Below are positions 5,697 to 14,260 of a DNA stretch of 15,936 bases, piece after piece. The first letter of the stretch is position 1; every line of letters starts with the position of its first letter. Source of the DNA: Oscillibacter sp. (GTDB lineage Bacteria > Bacillota > Clostridia > Oscillospirales > Oscillospiraceae); NCBI GenBank assembly GCA_009773995.1, contig VSMY01000061.1, positions 1-15,936 of the forward strand. The letters run 5' to 3'. Position numbers and translations under genes: made by a program. The notes beneath the pieces are model-generated. The model was not told the DNA's origin. It ran no database searches and was given only the letters and a program-made list of their open reading frames with translations.

Positions 5697-8494
5697 GAAC
5701 GCTTTTACTGAACTGGACGCTGTCAGCCTCGGCGCTGACGGCGGCGGTGCTTCTTCTCCGGGCGGCGTTCGGGCGGCGAATCGGCGCCCGGCTGCGGTAT
5801 GCCCTGTGGCTGGCCGTTCTGGCGCGGCTGCTGGCGCCATGGCAGCTCTACGCCGCCCCTGTGGAGGTGCCGCAGGTGCTTCCGGAGGTTCTCACGGTTC
5901 AGACCCTCTCCGCGCCCGAAGGGCTCCCGGCGGAGAAAACGCCGCCCGTCCAGGGCGGGACGGAGACGGCTCCTGTCCCCGGCGAGGCGAAATCCGGCTC
6001 CTCCGCCTCCCGCCGGACCCTGGACCTCCCGGCCGCGCTGGGCGGTGTCTGGCTGGCGGGGTCGGCGGTCATGGCGGCGGCGTTCCTGCTTTCCAACGCG
6101 GGCTTTGCCCGGCGGCTGCGGCGGGTCCGGGTCCCTCTGGAAGCGGACTGCCCCCTGCGGGTCTATACGGCCCCTGGGCTGCCGTCTCCCTGCCTGTTCG
6201 GGGTCTTTCGCCCGGCGGTATACGTTACCCCGGAGGCGTCGCTGGACCCGACGGTCCTCCGCCACGTGCTGGCCCACGAGGCCACCCACTACCGCCACGG
6301 CGACCATATCTGGGCCCCGCTGCGGTGCGCGGCCCTGGCGGTCCACTGGTGGAACCCGCTGGTGTGGCTGGCGGCGGTCCTCAGCCGCCGGGACGCGGAG
6401 CTGGCCTGCGACGAGGGGACGCTGAGGCGCTTGGGCGACGGGGAGCGCCGGGCCTACGGCGACACCCTGCTGACCCTGGTCACCGCCAGGCCCCGGCCCG
6501 GAGACCTTCTGCGCTGCGCCACCACCATGACGGGGGATAAGCGGAGCCTCCGGGAGCGGGTCCGGCGCATCGCACGGGCCCCCAAGCGCTGGCTTTGGGC
6601 GGCGGTGCTGTCCGCCGTTCTGGCCGTTCTGGTCTGCGCCTGTTCCTTTGCCAAATCCGAGACCCTGGAGACGCCGGAAGACGGCCCCCTGACGGAGGCG
6701 GAGCTGGAGCGGTTCAATACCGAAATCTTCAACGGCGACGGTTTAAACATGATGAACCAGTTCCTTTTCCTGGCCGTGGAGGCTCCGAGGGATTACCGGC
6801 AGATCGACCTCTTCCAGCTCTTCTACAACGGCACGGGAGAGCCCATGGAGGTGACGGAGGAGGAGCGCCAGGCCGTGGCGGACGTGGGCTATGGCGGCGA
6901 GGACCCCATGGTGGACCTTGTGAAATGTCCTGCCTCTGAGATGGACGCGGTTTTGCAGAAGTACTTGGGCCTCACCCTGGACAAGACGGACCAATGGTGC
7001 CTGGACCAGTTCACCTATTTGGAGGAATACGACGCCTACTATGACTTCCACGGCGACACGAACTATCCCGGCGAGGTGACCTTCGCCTCCGGGGAATGGA
7101 AGGACGGCAAGGTCCTCCTGTACTACGAAGGCAGCGGCTTTCCCGGGCTCAGCAGCGGGAACGGCGAGATGAATATGGTCTCCTCCGGCCCTGCGTGCGT
7201 GACGCTGGAGCCGCAAAAGGACGGCGGTTACCGCTTCCTGAGCAACTGGGGCTGGAACGACCGCTTGCCCGCTACTCCCACGGCCTACCCGGCTTGGGAG
7301 CCGGAGCGGGTCATCCCCCTGGACGGCCTGGAGCCCTATGCGCCGGAGAAGGTGACGGTGGAGCGGCATAAAAACGATGTGGCGGAGAGTTTCCGCGTCA
7401 TTCGCCATGAGTCCGGCAGCGGTAATTATGATGTCGAGGTCTACCGTTCTGCGAACGGGAACCGCTATGCGGCCTTGAAGGTCTCGGAAAACGAGCGGGA
7501 CTGTTTTTTGACCATCCCTTACGATGCCGGGGCGGAGCATGTCACCCTGGAGTGGTATTCCGACGTCTGCGGTCACAGCGGATTCTTTATACAGTATCCG
7601 GTGATGATGGGGACCTACCGCACCGCCTGGTATTTCTTCGACGAGAGCGGCGCTCTTTTCCGGCTGGTGGACGACACGGGCGGCTTCAACGCCTCCGACT
7701 TGGACGGCGACGGCCAGGACGAGCTGACCTGGATGCCGGCTGGAGAGATGGACCAGATTACCAACCTGCTGTTTCAGCGGGACGGACAGCTTTATTTGGC
7801 GGATATCCAGGCCCTGCTCCGGGAAGCTTGGCCCGAGGCGGGCTACACGGACTACGGCTTCTGGGATGCGGACAGCCGATTCCTCCCCCTCTCCGCCCAG
7901 GTGCCCGTTCCCGGTTCCGATTCCAGGACCGCCACCGCCTTTCGGACGCTGTTTTTTGACGGGGAGAGCCTGCGGCTTTACAAGGACGAAAACGGCTACA
8001 CGGACCATATCGCCAACGGCCTGGAGGCCCTTCCGGCGGACGTGGTGCGGCAGGCGGCGATGTTCGCGGACACACAGTTCCACGTCCTGGCGGCGGAGAG
8101 CTACGGCTGGGACGGATCCGGACGCTACGACGAGGGAAACGCCGGACAGGGGAACGTGACCTGGGACGATTGGCGGATTACCGGCCTCGGCGGACCCTGG
8201 TACGAGACGGTGGGGGATATCCGTGTAGAGATCTGGAACGTCGGCTACGAGACCCACACCACGACGCCGGACCGGGTTATGCTGGCGGGCGGGTCCTACC
8301 TGGGGGAGGACGGCTGGTGCATGATCGGCTACCCCGGCAGCGATTACCTGTATTTCCAATTGGATGAAAACAACGAGCGGACCTACCTGTTTTCCAAAAT
8401 GGAGAACGACTGCTCCCCCGGCACGGAGCTGTTCAGGGAGGACCTGATCCGCGCCCTGGAAGCCGAGGGACTGCCGACCCCGGACGAAGGCTGA
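5693..8494 (+). CDS. BlaR1-like M56 membrane metallopeptidase with large unassigned ectodomain
   Basis: Probable sensor-protease that relieves repression by the BlaI-type protein encoded just upstream (4-bp overlap). 933 residues. TM helices at about 5-25, 34-52, 112-136 and 300-318. The M56 zinc site is intact: HEATH at 195-199, plus ELACDE at 236-241 supplying the third ligand. The last TM ends in LVCACS, followed by a roughly 610-residue presumably extracellular region. That region has no SxxK-type penicillin-binding domain that I can recognise; instead it is rich in aromatic and acidic residues, with a calcium-loop-like DLDGDGQDE at 669-677. BlaR1/MecR1 are about 585-600 residues, so the ectodomain is both larger and different. 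The signal it senses is unknown. The protease call is secure; the partner is inferred from context. Confidence 0.9.
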   Translation: MRTLLLNWTLSASALTAAVLLLRAAFGRRIGARLRYALWLAVLARLLAPWQLYAAPVEVPQVLPEVLTVQTLSAPEGLPAEKTPPVQGGTETAPVPGEAKSGSSASRRTLDLPAALGGVWLAGSAVMAAAFLLSNAGFARRLRRVRVPLEADCPLRVYTAPGLPSPCLFGVFRPAVYVTPEASLDPTVLRHVLAHEATHYRHGDHIWAPLRCAALAVHWWNPLVWLAAVLSRRDAELACDEGTLRRLGDGERRAYGDTLLTLVTARPRPGDLLRCATTMTGDKRSLRERVRRIARAPKRWLWAAVLSAVLAVLVCACSFAKSETLETPEDGPLTEAELERFNTEIFNGDGLNMMNQFLFLAVEAPRDYRQIDLFQLFYNGTGEPMEVTEEERQAVADVGYGGEDPMVDLVKCPASEMDAVLQKYLGLTLDKTDQWCLDQFTYLEEYDAYYDFHGDTNYPGEVTFASGEWKDGKVLLYYEGSGFPGLSSGNGEMNMVSSGPACVTLEPQKDGGYRFLSNWGWNDRLPATPTAYPAWEPERVIPLDGLEPYAPEKVTVERHKNDVAESFRVIRHESGSGNYDVEVYRSANGNRYAALKVSENERDCFLTIPYDAGAEHVTLEWYSDVCGHSGFFIQYPVMMGTYRTAWYFFDESGALFRLVDDTGGFNASDLDGDGQDELTWMPAGEMDQITNLLFQRDGQLYLADIQALLREAWPEAGYTDYGFWDADSRFLPLSAQVPVPGSDSRTATAFRTLFFDGESLRLYKDENGYTDHIANGLEALPADVVRQAAMFADTQFHVLAAESYGWDGSGRYDEGNAGQGNVTWDDWRITGLGGPWYETVGDIRVEIWNVGYETHTTTPDRVMLAGGSYLGEDGWCMIGYPGSDYLYFQLDENNERTYLFSKMENDCSPGTELFREDLIRALEAEGLPTPDEG

Positions 8495-8498
8495 GGAA

Positions 8499-8539
8499 GA
8501 GCCCCGTTTTTCGATCAAGCGGATCGAAAAACGGGGCTC
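8499..8539. terminator. Strong hairpin between convergent genes, probably bidirectional terminator
   Basis: A perfect 18-bp stem, 8499-8516 with 8522-8539, and a 5-nt loop. It fills the 62-bp gap between the M56 stop and the endolysin stop. The T-runs are inside the stem rather than after it, so efficiency is uncertain. Confidence 0.7.
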
Positions 8540-8556
8540 GTTCACCCAGAGGACCA

Positions 8557-9840
8557 TTACATTCTGGTACAAAAGTCCAGCGAGACCCAACCTGGGGCAA
8601 GCTTGAGCCTGCCCCACTTGGAGGCGCCCGCTCCGTCCGCCTCCTCGATGATGGTGTAAACGCCCGGCTGAATGTAGCCCACCACGCTCTCGCCGGTTCC
8701 GGGGCCCTTGCGAATGCGCAGGTTCTTCGCCGTGATGCGCACGGTGTAGGGCGGCGCCGCCGCTATGCCCAGCCGCCGGTTGACCTCCGCCGCGATCTCC
8801 CCGTGGCGGCTGTAGAGGTAGTCTCCCGGACACGCCTTGTTGGCGAACCAGCGGTGAACGGTCATATTCTGCTTGTCCACCTGCCCAACCAGACTCCTGT
8901 CCCCCGCCCAGAGCAGCTTCCGGATGCCGTTGCGCCTGCAGACGTCCGTCACCAGATCCAGCAGGGCGGCGTATGCCTGGGGGGTCACGGCGAAGGGATG
9001 GGCCGTGTCGCTGGCGACCTCGATGGTCACGGCCCGGTGATCGTTATCCCGGTTGGAGGAACACCAGGCCCGGTCCTTTTCCTCTACGCACAGGCCAATG
9101 CCGCCGTCCCTGCCGACGACGTAGTTCGCAGACGCCTTCCGGTCGCGTCCGGCAAAGTAGTCGCACCCTTTTTGCGCCGTCCACTGACCCACAAGACAGT
9201 GAATCGTGATCGTGTCGATGGCGTGGGTCCTGGGGCTCGTTCGGTTCGGGGAGAGCTTGGTGCAACGGACGAGCGGGCTGTTTGTGTATCTCGTGGGGCG
9301 CCGGTCCTCTTTCCCAGGTTTTTGACCGGCGGCGTACCGGGCATAAAAGGTTTGGGCGAACTGCGCCCTTTGCAGCTTGACCGCGTCCCCCTGGTTGGCG
9401 GGCCGCTCAAATTCCAGCAGCACGGCGGCGGACGCCGCGGCGACGTCCGCCGCTGTTTTCAGCGCGGCCAGCACGGACGGATAGGATGCGTTCAGCTCGT
9501 GGAGCAGGAAGCCCAGCTGCCCCTCCAGGTCTCCGACGGATTTCCCCTCCGCCTGGGCGAACGCCAGCAGGGCCGCCTTGCGGGTGGAGTAGGTCCACTG
9601 GGCGAGACCATAGCCCGCCCGGTCCCGGACAAAGTCCGTGTAGCTCCCGCTGTCCACCGCCGCCGTGTATGAGGCGTCCGTATACCCCAGTTTTTTTTCA
9701 AAGCTGTTCTGGAGGTTGACCGGGGACAGCCCGCTTTCCGCGTACAGGTTCCCCATCAGCCCCGCCGCGCCCTGGTCGCTCAGCCCCGCCGCTTTCAAAT
9801 AGTTCCAGATCTTTTCCTCGTTATTTTTTCCCGTCAGCAT
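8557..9840 (-). CDS. Endolysin: phage-tail-lysozyme-like domain + N-acetylmuramoyl-L-alanine amidase + SH3
   Basis: Peptidoglycan hydrolase with two catalytic domains, 427 residues. N-terminal part (about 5-150): GLMGNLYAESGLSP with candidate catalytic Glu35, then GYGLAQWTYSTRKAALLAF, resembling phage tail lysozymes. Middle part (about 205-355): an Amidase_2/T7-lysozyme fold with zinc ligands His214 (ITIHC), His329 (VHRWF) and Cys337 (KACPGD). The His-x7-Cys spacing, Lys335 and a Tyr in NYVVGRDG match the T7 lysozyme active site. C-terminal part (about 365-427): a bacterial SH3 wall-binding domain (NLRIRKGPGTGESVVGYI). There is no signal peptide, so export would need a holin. Start at 9840 with GGAG about 10 nt upstream; the frame stays open far upstream, but only as antiparallel noise. 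It lies 17 bp after the holin-like gene. Confidence 0.93.
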   Translation of the reverse strand: MLTGKNNEEKIWNYLKAAGLSDQGAAGLMGNLYAESGLSPVNLQNSFEKKLGYTDASYTAAVDSGSYTDFVRDRAGYGLAQWTYSTRKAALLAFAQAEGKSVGDLEGQLGFLLHELNASYPSVLAALKTAADVAAASAAVLLEFERPANQGDAVKLQRAQFAQTFYARYAAGQKPGKEDRRPTRYTNSPLVRCTKLSPNRTSPRTHAIDTITIHCLVGQWTAQKGCDYFAGRDRKASANYVVGRDGGIGLCVEEKDRAWCSSNRDNDHRAVTIEVASDTAHPFAVTPQAYAALLDLVTDVCRRNGIRKLLWAGDRSLVGQVDKQNMTVHRWFANKACPGDYLYSRHGEIAAEVNRRLGIAAAPPYTVRITAKNLRIRKGPGTGESVVGYIQPGVYTIIEEADGAGASKWGRLKLAPGWVSLDFCTRM

Positions 9841-9857
9841 TTGTAAAGCGCTCCTTC

Positions 9858-10268
9858 CTATCCCTCTCCCGGGGGCTCCGGCTCCTCCGGCGTTTCGCCG
9901 GGAGCCCTCCCCTTGTCCGGCCAGCAGTTGTTTTTGCTCAAGTTTTCCACCGCCGATTTGATGCAGTAAGCCAGCACGACGCCGATGATCTCCGTGACCG
10001 CCACCTGGGATAGGCTCTCCGCGATTTGCACCTTGTCCATGTATGCCAGTATGTAACTGCACCATACCCAGGCGATGCCGTTCAGCAGGCAGGCCCATAT
10101 GACCCGTTTGGTGGTTTCCGTCCGCATCGGCCTGTCTCCTTCGCCGGCGGCGGCACGCCGTTTCCGGTTTTTCCGCCGCAGGCGCTTCCATGACGCTTCG
10201 CCCAGCGCCAGCCCCAAGGCGGCGCCCAGCGCCGCGGCGAGGACGAAGACGATTGCCGGTCCCGTCAT
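9858..10268 (-). CDS. Three-TM holin-like membrane protein, possible dual start
   Basis: 136 residues. TM1 at about 5-25, a very basic linker (28-40, KRLRRKNRKRR), TM2 at about 55-77, TM3 at about 89-106, and a Pro/Glu-rich hydrophilic tail. Small size, three TMs, a charged tail and position directly before an endolysin fit a class I holin; I do not recognise a named family. Start at 10268 has AGAGGAGG about 8 nt upstream. A second in-frame ATG at 10127 (Met48) has its own AAGGAG 8 nt upstream and would give an 89-residue, two-TM form, recalling lambda S holin/antiholin pairs. It lies 30 bp after the HTH gene, likely co-transcribed. The role is inferred mainly from context. Confidence 0.7.
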   Translation of the reverse strand: MTGPAIVFVLAAALGAALGLALGEASWKRLRRKNRKRRAAAGEGDRPMRTETTKRVIWACLLNGIAWVWCSYILAYMDKVQIAESLSQVAVTEIIGVVLAYCIKSAVENLSKNNCWPDKGRAPGETPEEPEPPGEG

Positions 10269-10298
10269 GGCCTGTACCTCCTCTTGCGGAATGTATTT

Positions 10299-11777
10299 TT
10301 ATAGGGCCGCTCCTGGGATCAGACCAAACCGCCTCACCCGTTCCAGCCAGCGCTCCAGCCGTTTCAGCGCGGCCTGGCGGCTGCGCCGGGTGGGCGGGAT
10401 CCGGTCCCACATGGCGGCGCAGAAGCCATGGAGGGCGGTGGTGTTGGGGTAATCGCGGCAGGCCGCGGACTGCTGCCCGGCGATCCATGCGACGGCGGCG
10501 TCGTTTCCCCATACCACAAGCTCCATGCCAAGCCGGTCAAACCACTCCTGCGGCATGAAGCAGACCTGATACTCCGGTTTCCGCTCCAAGGCCCGGCGCA
10601 TTTCATCCAGCTGCTCCGCCAATCCGCTTGCGCTGAGATAAAGCCGTCTGCCGCAGATCTCGCTGAAGGGACGGCAGAGGTGCCGCGTACCGTCCAGCGC
10701 CGCATCAATGTTGTCCTCGCAGAAGATATGGCGCGTCTGCGCGTGACGGCTCTCATCCTGCAAGGTAAGCGTCAGCGGCCGGAATTGATGATGGAAGAGG
10801 GCGGTTTCCTCCGGCCGCAGGCGCAGATACCGGGAGAGGGTCTCAAAGCCGCCCCCTAGGTCGGGCAGCCTGGCCAGCAGATATACCGGGCCCTCTCCGC
10901 CGGACGGCGTACTGCGGAGGAGGTCCGCCGGGCACGAAAAAAAGCGGTACACGAAACGGGAGCGGGCAAAGCGGAGGCGGCTGTCGAAATACGCCTCGGC
11001 TTCAGCGGCGGCTTCCGGCTTCCGGTGGATGACCGCCTGCGGGACGCCGCCTTTCATGCGGATGTGCACCATGAGCCCGCCGCGCAGTCCGAAGAGGATT
11101 TCCCCATGCTCCAAGGGGCGGAAGTCGTCGTAATAATAGCTTTGTATGCAGCCCGTCAGATGGGCTCTCAGCCAGAGACCCCAGGCAAGCGCCACGTCGC
11201 TGGGCCGGTAGTTGGTGCGCAGTACCGCCTGAATCCGCTTCTTCCCCTTAAAAAGAGCCTGGAGCTTTGCCTGAAGCGCCCGGACATACGGTTCATCCCT
11301 TGTGAAGAGCTCCAGCCCCTCGGAGCAGAAGAATACGGTTTCCCCAGGGCCCGGCTGCGCCCGGACATAGTCCAAAAATTCCATCAGCAGCCTTCGCACC
11401 GCCCGGCCGCCGGAAAGGGGGCCCGCGTCCGGCGTCCCGCGGCCCTTCCGGCCCAACAGAAACAGGAGCTCGCCCCGGTCCTCCCAGGGGACCGTTGTTT
11501 CACTCAGCCAACACGCTAAAAACTCCTCGGCCGGCTGCCCCTGCGCCATTCCCAAGGGGGAGACCCGGGACATCAGCGCCGTTACCTCGTCCCGGTGGGA
11601 CTGGAGGAAATACTCCGTCAGCCGCCCGCACCACCGGCCCTCTGCCGGTAGGCGGCGGGAACCGGTGCGCCAGCGGGAAATCAGGGAGAGGTCAACCCCC
11701 AGCGCGCGGTTCAGTTCCTTCGGCGTGACGCGGGCCCATTCCATCAGAAGCGCGAAATTGGTCGTCAGGTTCCTCAT
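10299..11777 (-). CDS. Large HTH-domain protein of unknown class, possible regulator of the lysis genes
   Basis: 492 residues. The N-terminus (about 5-42) reads as an XRE-like helix-turn-helix: FALLMEWARVTPKELNRALG then VDLSLISRWRTGSRRLPAEG. The remaining 440 residues match no family I can name: mixed alpha/beta with many aromatics, including RYLRLRPEETALFHHQFRP and a basic C-terminus (RRSRQAALKRLERWLERVRR). They could be a ligand-sensing domain. Start taken at 11777, where GGTGATC matches part of the anti-SD complement 6 nt upstream; an in-frame GTG at 11840 has no such site and would add 21 residues. It is first in a probable HTH-holin-endolysin transcript (30-bp and 17-bp gaps), which suggests a control role. 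Confidence 0.75.
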   Translation of the reverse strand: MRNLTTNFALLMEWARVTPKELNRALGVDLSLISRWRTGSRRLPAEGRWCGRLTEYFLQSHRDEVTALMSRVSPLGMAQGQPAEEFLACWLSETTVPWEDRGELLFLLGRKGRGTPDAGPLSGGRAVRRLLMEFLDYVRAQPGPGETVFFCSEGLELFTRDEPYVRALQAKLQALFKGKKRIQAVLRTNYRPSDVALAWGLWLRAHLTGCIQSYYYDDFRPLEHGEILFGLRGGLMVHIRMKGGVPQAVIHRKPEAAAEAEAYFDSRLRFARSRFVYRFFSCPADLLRSTPSGGEGPVYLLARLPDLGGGFETLSRYLRLRPEETALFHHQFRPLTLTLQDESRHAQTRHIFCEDNIDAALDGTRHLCRPFSEICGRRLYLSASGLAEQLDEMRRALERKPEYQVCFMPQEWFDRLGMELVVWGNDAAVAWIAGQQSAACRDYPNTTALHGFCAAMWDRIPPTRRSRQAALKRLERWLERVRRFGLIPGAAL

Positions 11778-11898
11778 CGTTTCGATCACCCACCACAATA
11801 GATTTGGCTGAGAAAGCCATTCGGACGAGCGTGTCTTCACAGGACAGGGAGCGAAAGGATGGGCCGCGCGTCGGTTTGCATGGAAGCGGGGCGTAGAA

Positions 11899-11947
11899 GA
11901 AAGGCCGCCTTGAACGAGCCTCTAAAGCCGGTCAAAGGCGGTCTTTC
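11899..11947 (-). terminator. Possible terminator after the 753-aa gene
   Basis: GAAAG-G-CCGCCTT (11899-11911) pairs with AAGGCGG-T-CTTTC (11935-11947) with one mismatch. On the minus strand T-rich CCTTTCTTC follows. A second 10-bp inverted repeat, CGGCGAAACG/CGTTTCGCCG (11962-11971/11984-11993), straddles the stop codon of the upstream gene. They separate the two-gene unit from the HTH-holin-lysin unit, probably only partly. Confidence 0.5.
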
Positions 11948-11977
11948 ATCGTCTCATAGGACGGCGAAACGCTGGGC

Positions 11978-14239
11978 TCAGGTCGTTTCGCCGCTCTCCG
12001 GTTTCCCGGTCTTCCCCTGCTCCGGAAGCAGGGCGTCCAGCGCGTCGGAATACATGCTGGGGTCCAGCTTTTGGTAGGGCGCCGCGTTGTCCGCCGGGGT
12101 AAGCTCCAGGAACCAGCCCAGAATCTGCGGGCCGGGGATGCGGATGTAAAAGAAGTCGGAGGAGCTTCCAAAATAGGCGGATTCGCTCTGGCTCTTGCTG
12201 GAGCTGCCGGAGCTGGCGCGGAAGCCGAAAATGCCGCCGCCCCGGGACTCGCTCTGCTCCAGGTATTTGCGGCTGGAGTCGGCGCTGCTCCCGCTGCATT
12301 GGATACGGATGGTGATGTCCTTGGCGATGACAAAGCCGGTGGGGAAGGAGGGCAGGACGTAGCTGAGACGCTTGGCCTCCTTGTTCACCTCGGCGTCGTA
12401 AGTGACCAGCGCGTTTAGCTGGGCTCCGGAGTTTGTCCCGGCGGAGCTGGCCTTGTAGACGTCGGTTTTCGTCAGTCCCCGGCTGACGCGGATATCCGCC
12501 AGGCGGTAATAGTTGTCGCTGAGCTTGAAGATGGTGGGATTGAACCAGCCGCCCCGGTCAATGGAGACCTTCTTGATTCGGAAACCGATCTCCAGCTTTT
12601 TGTTCAGCTCCTTCTTTTGCTGCGTCTCGGCGGCGCTCTGCGTGGACTGGGAGCCTCCGGCGGACCAGAACCAGCCGCCCAGATTCCAGCTGCTCTGGCT
12701 GGAGCTGGAGGCGGTGCTGTTGCTGGAAAAGCTCCCGGATTCGTCGCTCTTGATAATCACGTCCATGAAGTTTTCATCCTGCGCCTCATCCGAGGAGGTC
12801 AGCAGGGCGGGGGCCGCGTTCGCGGCGTTCGCGGCGCTCGCGGCGTCGGCGGCGGCAATGGTGCCGGAGACCAGCGGGGCGAGGAAGTCCAGATCCGCCT
12901 GAACCGATTGGATCTGCTCCTCAATGCGCTGTTTCTGCAGGGTCATGTCCCGGACCTTGGCCTCCGAGCAGGCCATGAGGGACTCGTTGAGCCGGTTCAT
13001 GTCCTGCAGTACCGCGTCCTGCGCCTTACAGGACTCAATGACGTGCTTCACCACGTCGTCCGCGATATCTTCCAGCAGGCTGTAGATGCGGCTTTCCGTG
13101 ACGTCCAGCTTTTGTTTGTCCTTATCCGCTGCTTTGCGGACCTTGTCGATTACCTCCTGCGCTTTCCCGTAGGGGTCCCCGGCGTTCTTATAGATGCCGA
13201 TGACCGCCTTGACCGCCGAAAGCGCGCCGGAGCCATACTGAGAGATAAGCGCCTGCTGGGATTGGGAGAGCTGCTGCCGGCGGTTTTCAACCTCTGTTTT
13301 CAGCCGCTCCCGCTCATCGGGAGAAATCTCAATGGAGGTTTGCTCCGCCAGCAGGGCCTTCAGGCTGCGCAGGCGCTGCTGCTTGGCGCGGTAGTCGGCC
13401 ACCAGGCTTTCGGTGGCCATGGTCAGGTCCTTGGGACTGAGGTTGGGACGCAGGGATTTGAACCAGTCGCTGGGCTGGAACTGCACCGGATAGATGTCGG
13501 TGGAGCCGTCCAGGGAGCGGCGCAGGCTGGAGCGCATTTTCTGCTTGGTGTTCTCCAGGGCCTCGGAGGGAGAGGAGACGTTGAGGAAGCCCAGGAGAGT
13601 CAGCACCTCGTGGTAGTGCCCCCGCACCACGGCATCGTTATAGAAATTGCTGATTTGCTCCTCCTGGACCAGCCCCTCACTGGAAAGCCAGTTGGCATAC
13701 CCGTCCAGGTCGTCCTTGGCCCGGTACTCTTCATAGACCCGGTTTTTTTTGCTGTACCACTCGTTGCGCCGCTCCAGAAACTCGTCGTAGAGCTCCCGGG
13801 CCATGGCCATGCGGGACATGGTTTTGCGCTCTCCCCGCACCTCGTCCTCCACGGGCGTCAGCAGCCATTCCCGCAGATTTTTCTGGTCGTTGACAAAGTT
13901 CTTGAGGGCCTCCAGGCGGGGCACATAGTTGTTGATGACGGTATTGAATACGGTGGAGAGGCGTTCCCCGTTGGTCCCCTGCACCACGGGGGAGAGGTCG
14001 TAGAGCTGGTCGCTGAGCAGGAACTCCTTCTCCTGCACCGTGTACGGTTTGGTCAGCGTGCTGTAGCAGTCGTCGGTGTTGTACTCGTAGTCCCTGGCGT
14101 TCAGGGGACGGGCGGGAAATTCCATGGCGAAGACCTGGCTGCCCGCCCCCAGGAGTTTGTTTACATTGTTGTAGATTAGGTTCATTACATCGTCGCTGGA
14201 GTTTTCAACCAAAGACTCTAAAATGCTTTTTTCATCCAT
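11978..14239 (-). CDS. 753-aa protein of unknown function with coiled coils and two Ser/Gly-rich hairpin-like segments
   Basis: I do not recognise a named family. No signal peptide or clear TM helix. About 1-265 is helical and acidic, rich in Tyr/Trp (EYNTDDCYSTLTKPY; DIYPVQFQPSDWFKSLRPN). Two charged helical stretches likely form coiled coils (about 270-335, then about 360-450). An Ala-rich run (about 456-478) is followed by a Ser-rich segment around GGWFWSAGGS (about 498-535). A beta-rich part then has SIDRGGWFNPTIFKLSDNYY. A second Ser-rich segment, GGGIFGFRASSGSSS (about 647-692), precedes FFYIRIPGPQILGWFLELTP near the C-terminus. Start chosen at 14239 (ATG), where GGGAG lies 7 nt upstream; a TTG at 14260 is less likely. 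It follows the 385-aa gene by 21 bp. The layout is compatible with an assembling or membrane-inserting protein, but this is speculation. Confidence 0.85.
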   Translation of the reverse strand: MDEKSILESLVENSSDDVMNLIYNNVNKLLGAGSQVFAMEFPARPLNARDYEYNTDDCYSTLTKPYTVQEKEFLLSDQLYDLSPVVQGTNGERLSTVFNTVINNYVPRLEALKNFVNDQKNLREWLLTPVEDEVRGERKTMSRMAMARELYDEFLERRNEWYSKKNRVYEEYRAKDDLDGYANWLSSEGLVQEEQISNFYNDAVVRGHYHEVLTLLGFLNVSSPSEALENTKQKMRSSLRRSLDGSTDIYPVQFQPSDWFKSLRPNLSPKDLTMATESLVADYRAKQQRLRSLKALLAEQTSIEISPDERERLKTEVENRRQQLSQSQQALISQYGSGALSAVKAVIGIYKNAGDPYGKAQEVIDKVRKAADKDKQKLDVTESRIYSLLEDIADDVVKHVIESCKAQDAVLQDMNRLNESLMACSEAKVRDMTLQKQRIEEQIQSVQADLDFLAPLVSGTIAAADAASAANAANAAPALLTSSDEAQDENFMDVIIKSDESGSFSSNSTASSSSQSSWNLGGWFWSAGGSQSTQSAAETQQKKELNKKLEIGFRIKKVSIDRGGWFNPTIFKLSDNYYRLADIRVSRGLTKTDVYKASSAGTNSGAQLNALVTYDAEVNKEAKRLSYVLPSFPTGFVIAKDITIRIQCSGSSADSSRKYLEQSESRGGGIFGFRASSGSSSKSQSESAYFGSSSDFFYIRIPGPQILGWFLELTPADNAAPYQKLDPSMYSDALDALLPEQGKTGKPESGETT

Positions 14240-14260
14240 TACGGGTCTCCCTTCCGGCAA

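Noticed and set aside
8557..10512. 651-codon version of the endolysin frame
   Set aside because: The extra N-terminus (from 9841 upward) is Arg/Gly-rich and overlaps the holin-like and HTH genes in another frame; the true start at 9840 has a ribosome binding site and begins the lysozyme-like domain.
11778..11840. Extended GTG start for the HTH protein
   Set aside because: No ribosome binding site upstream; the ATG at 11777 has a GGTGATC site and leads directly into the HTH.
14240..14260. TTG start adding seven residues to the 753-aa protein
   Set aside because: The added codons contain the GGGAG ribosome binding site of the ATG at 14239.
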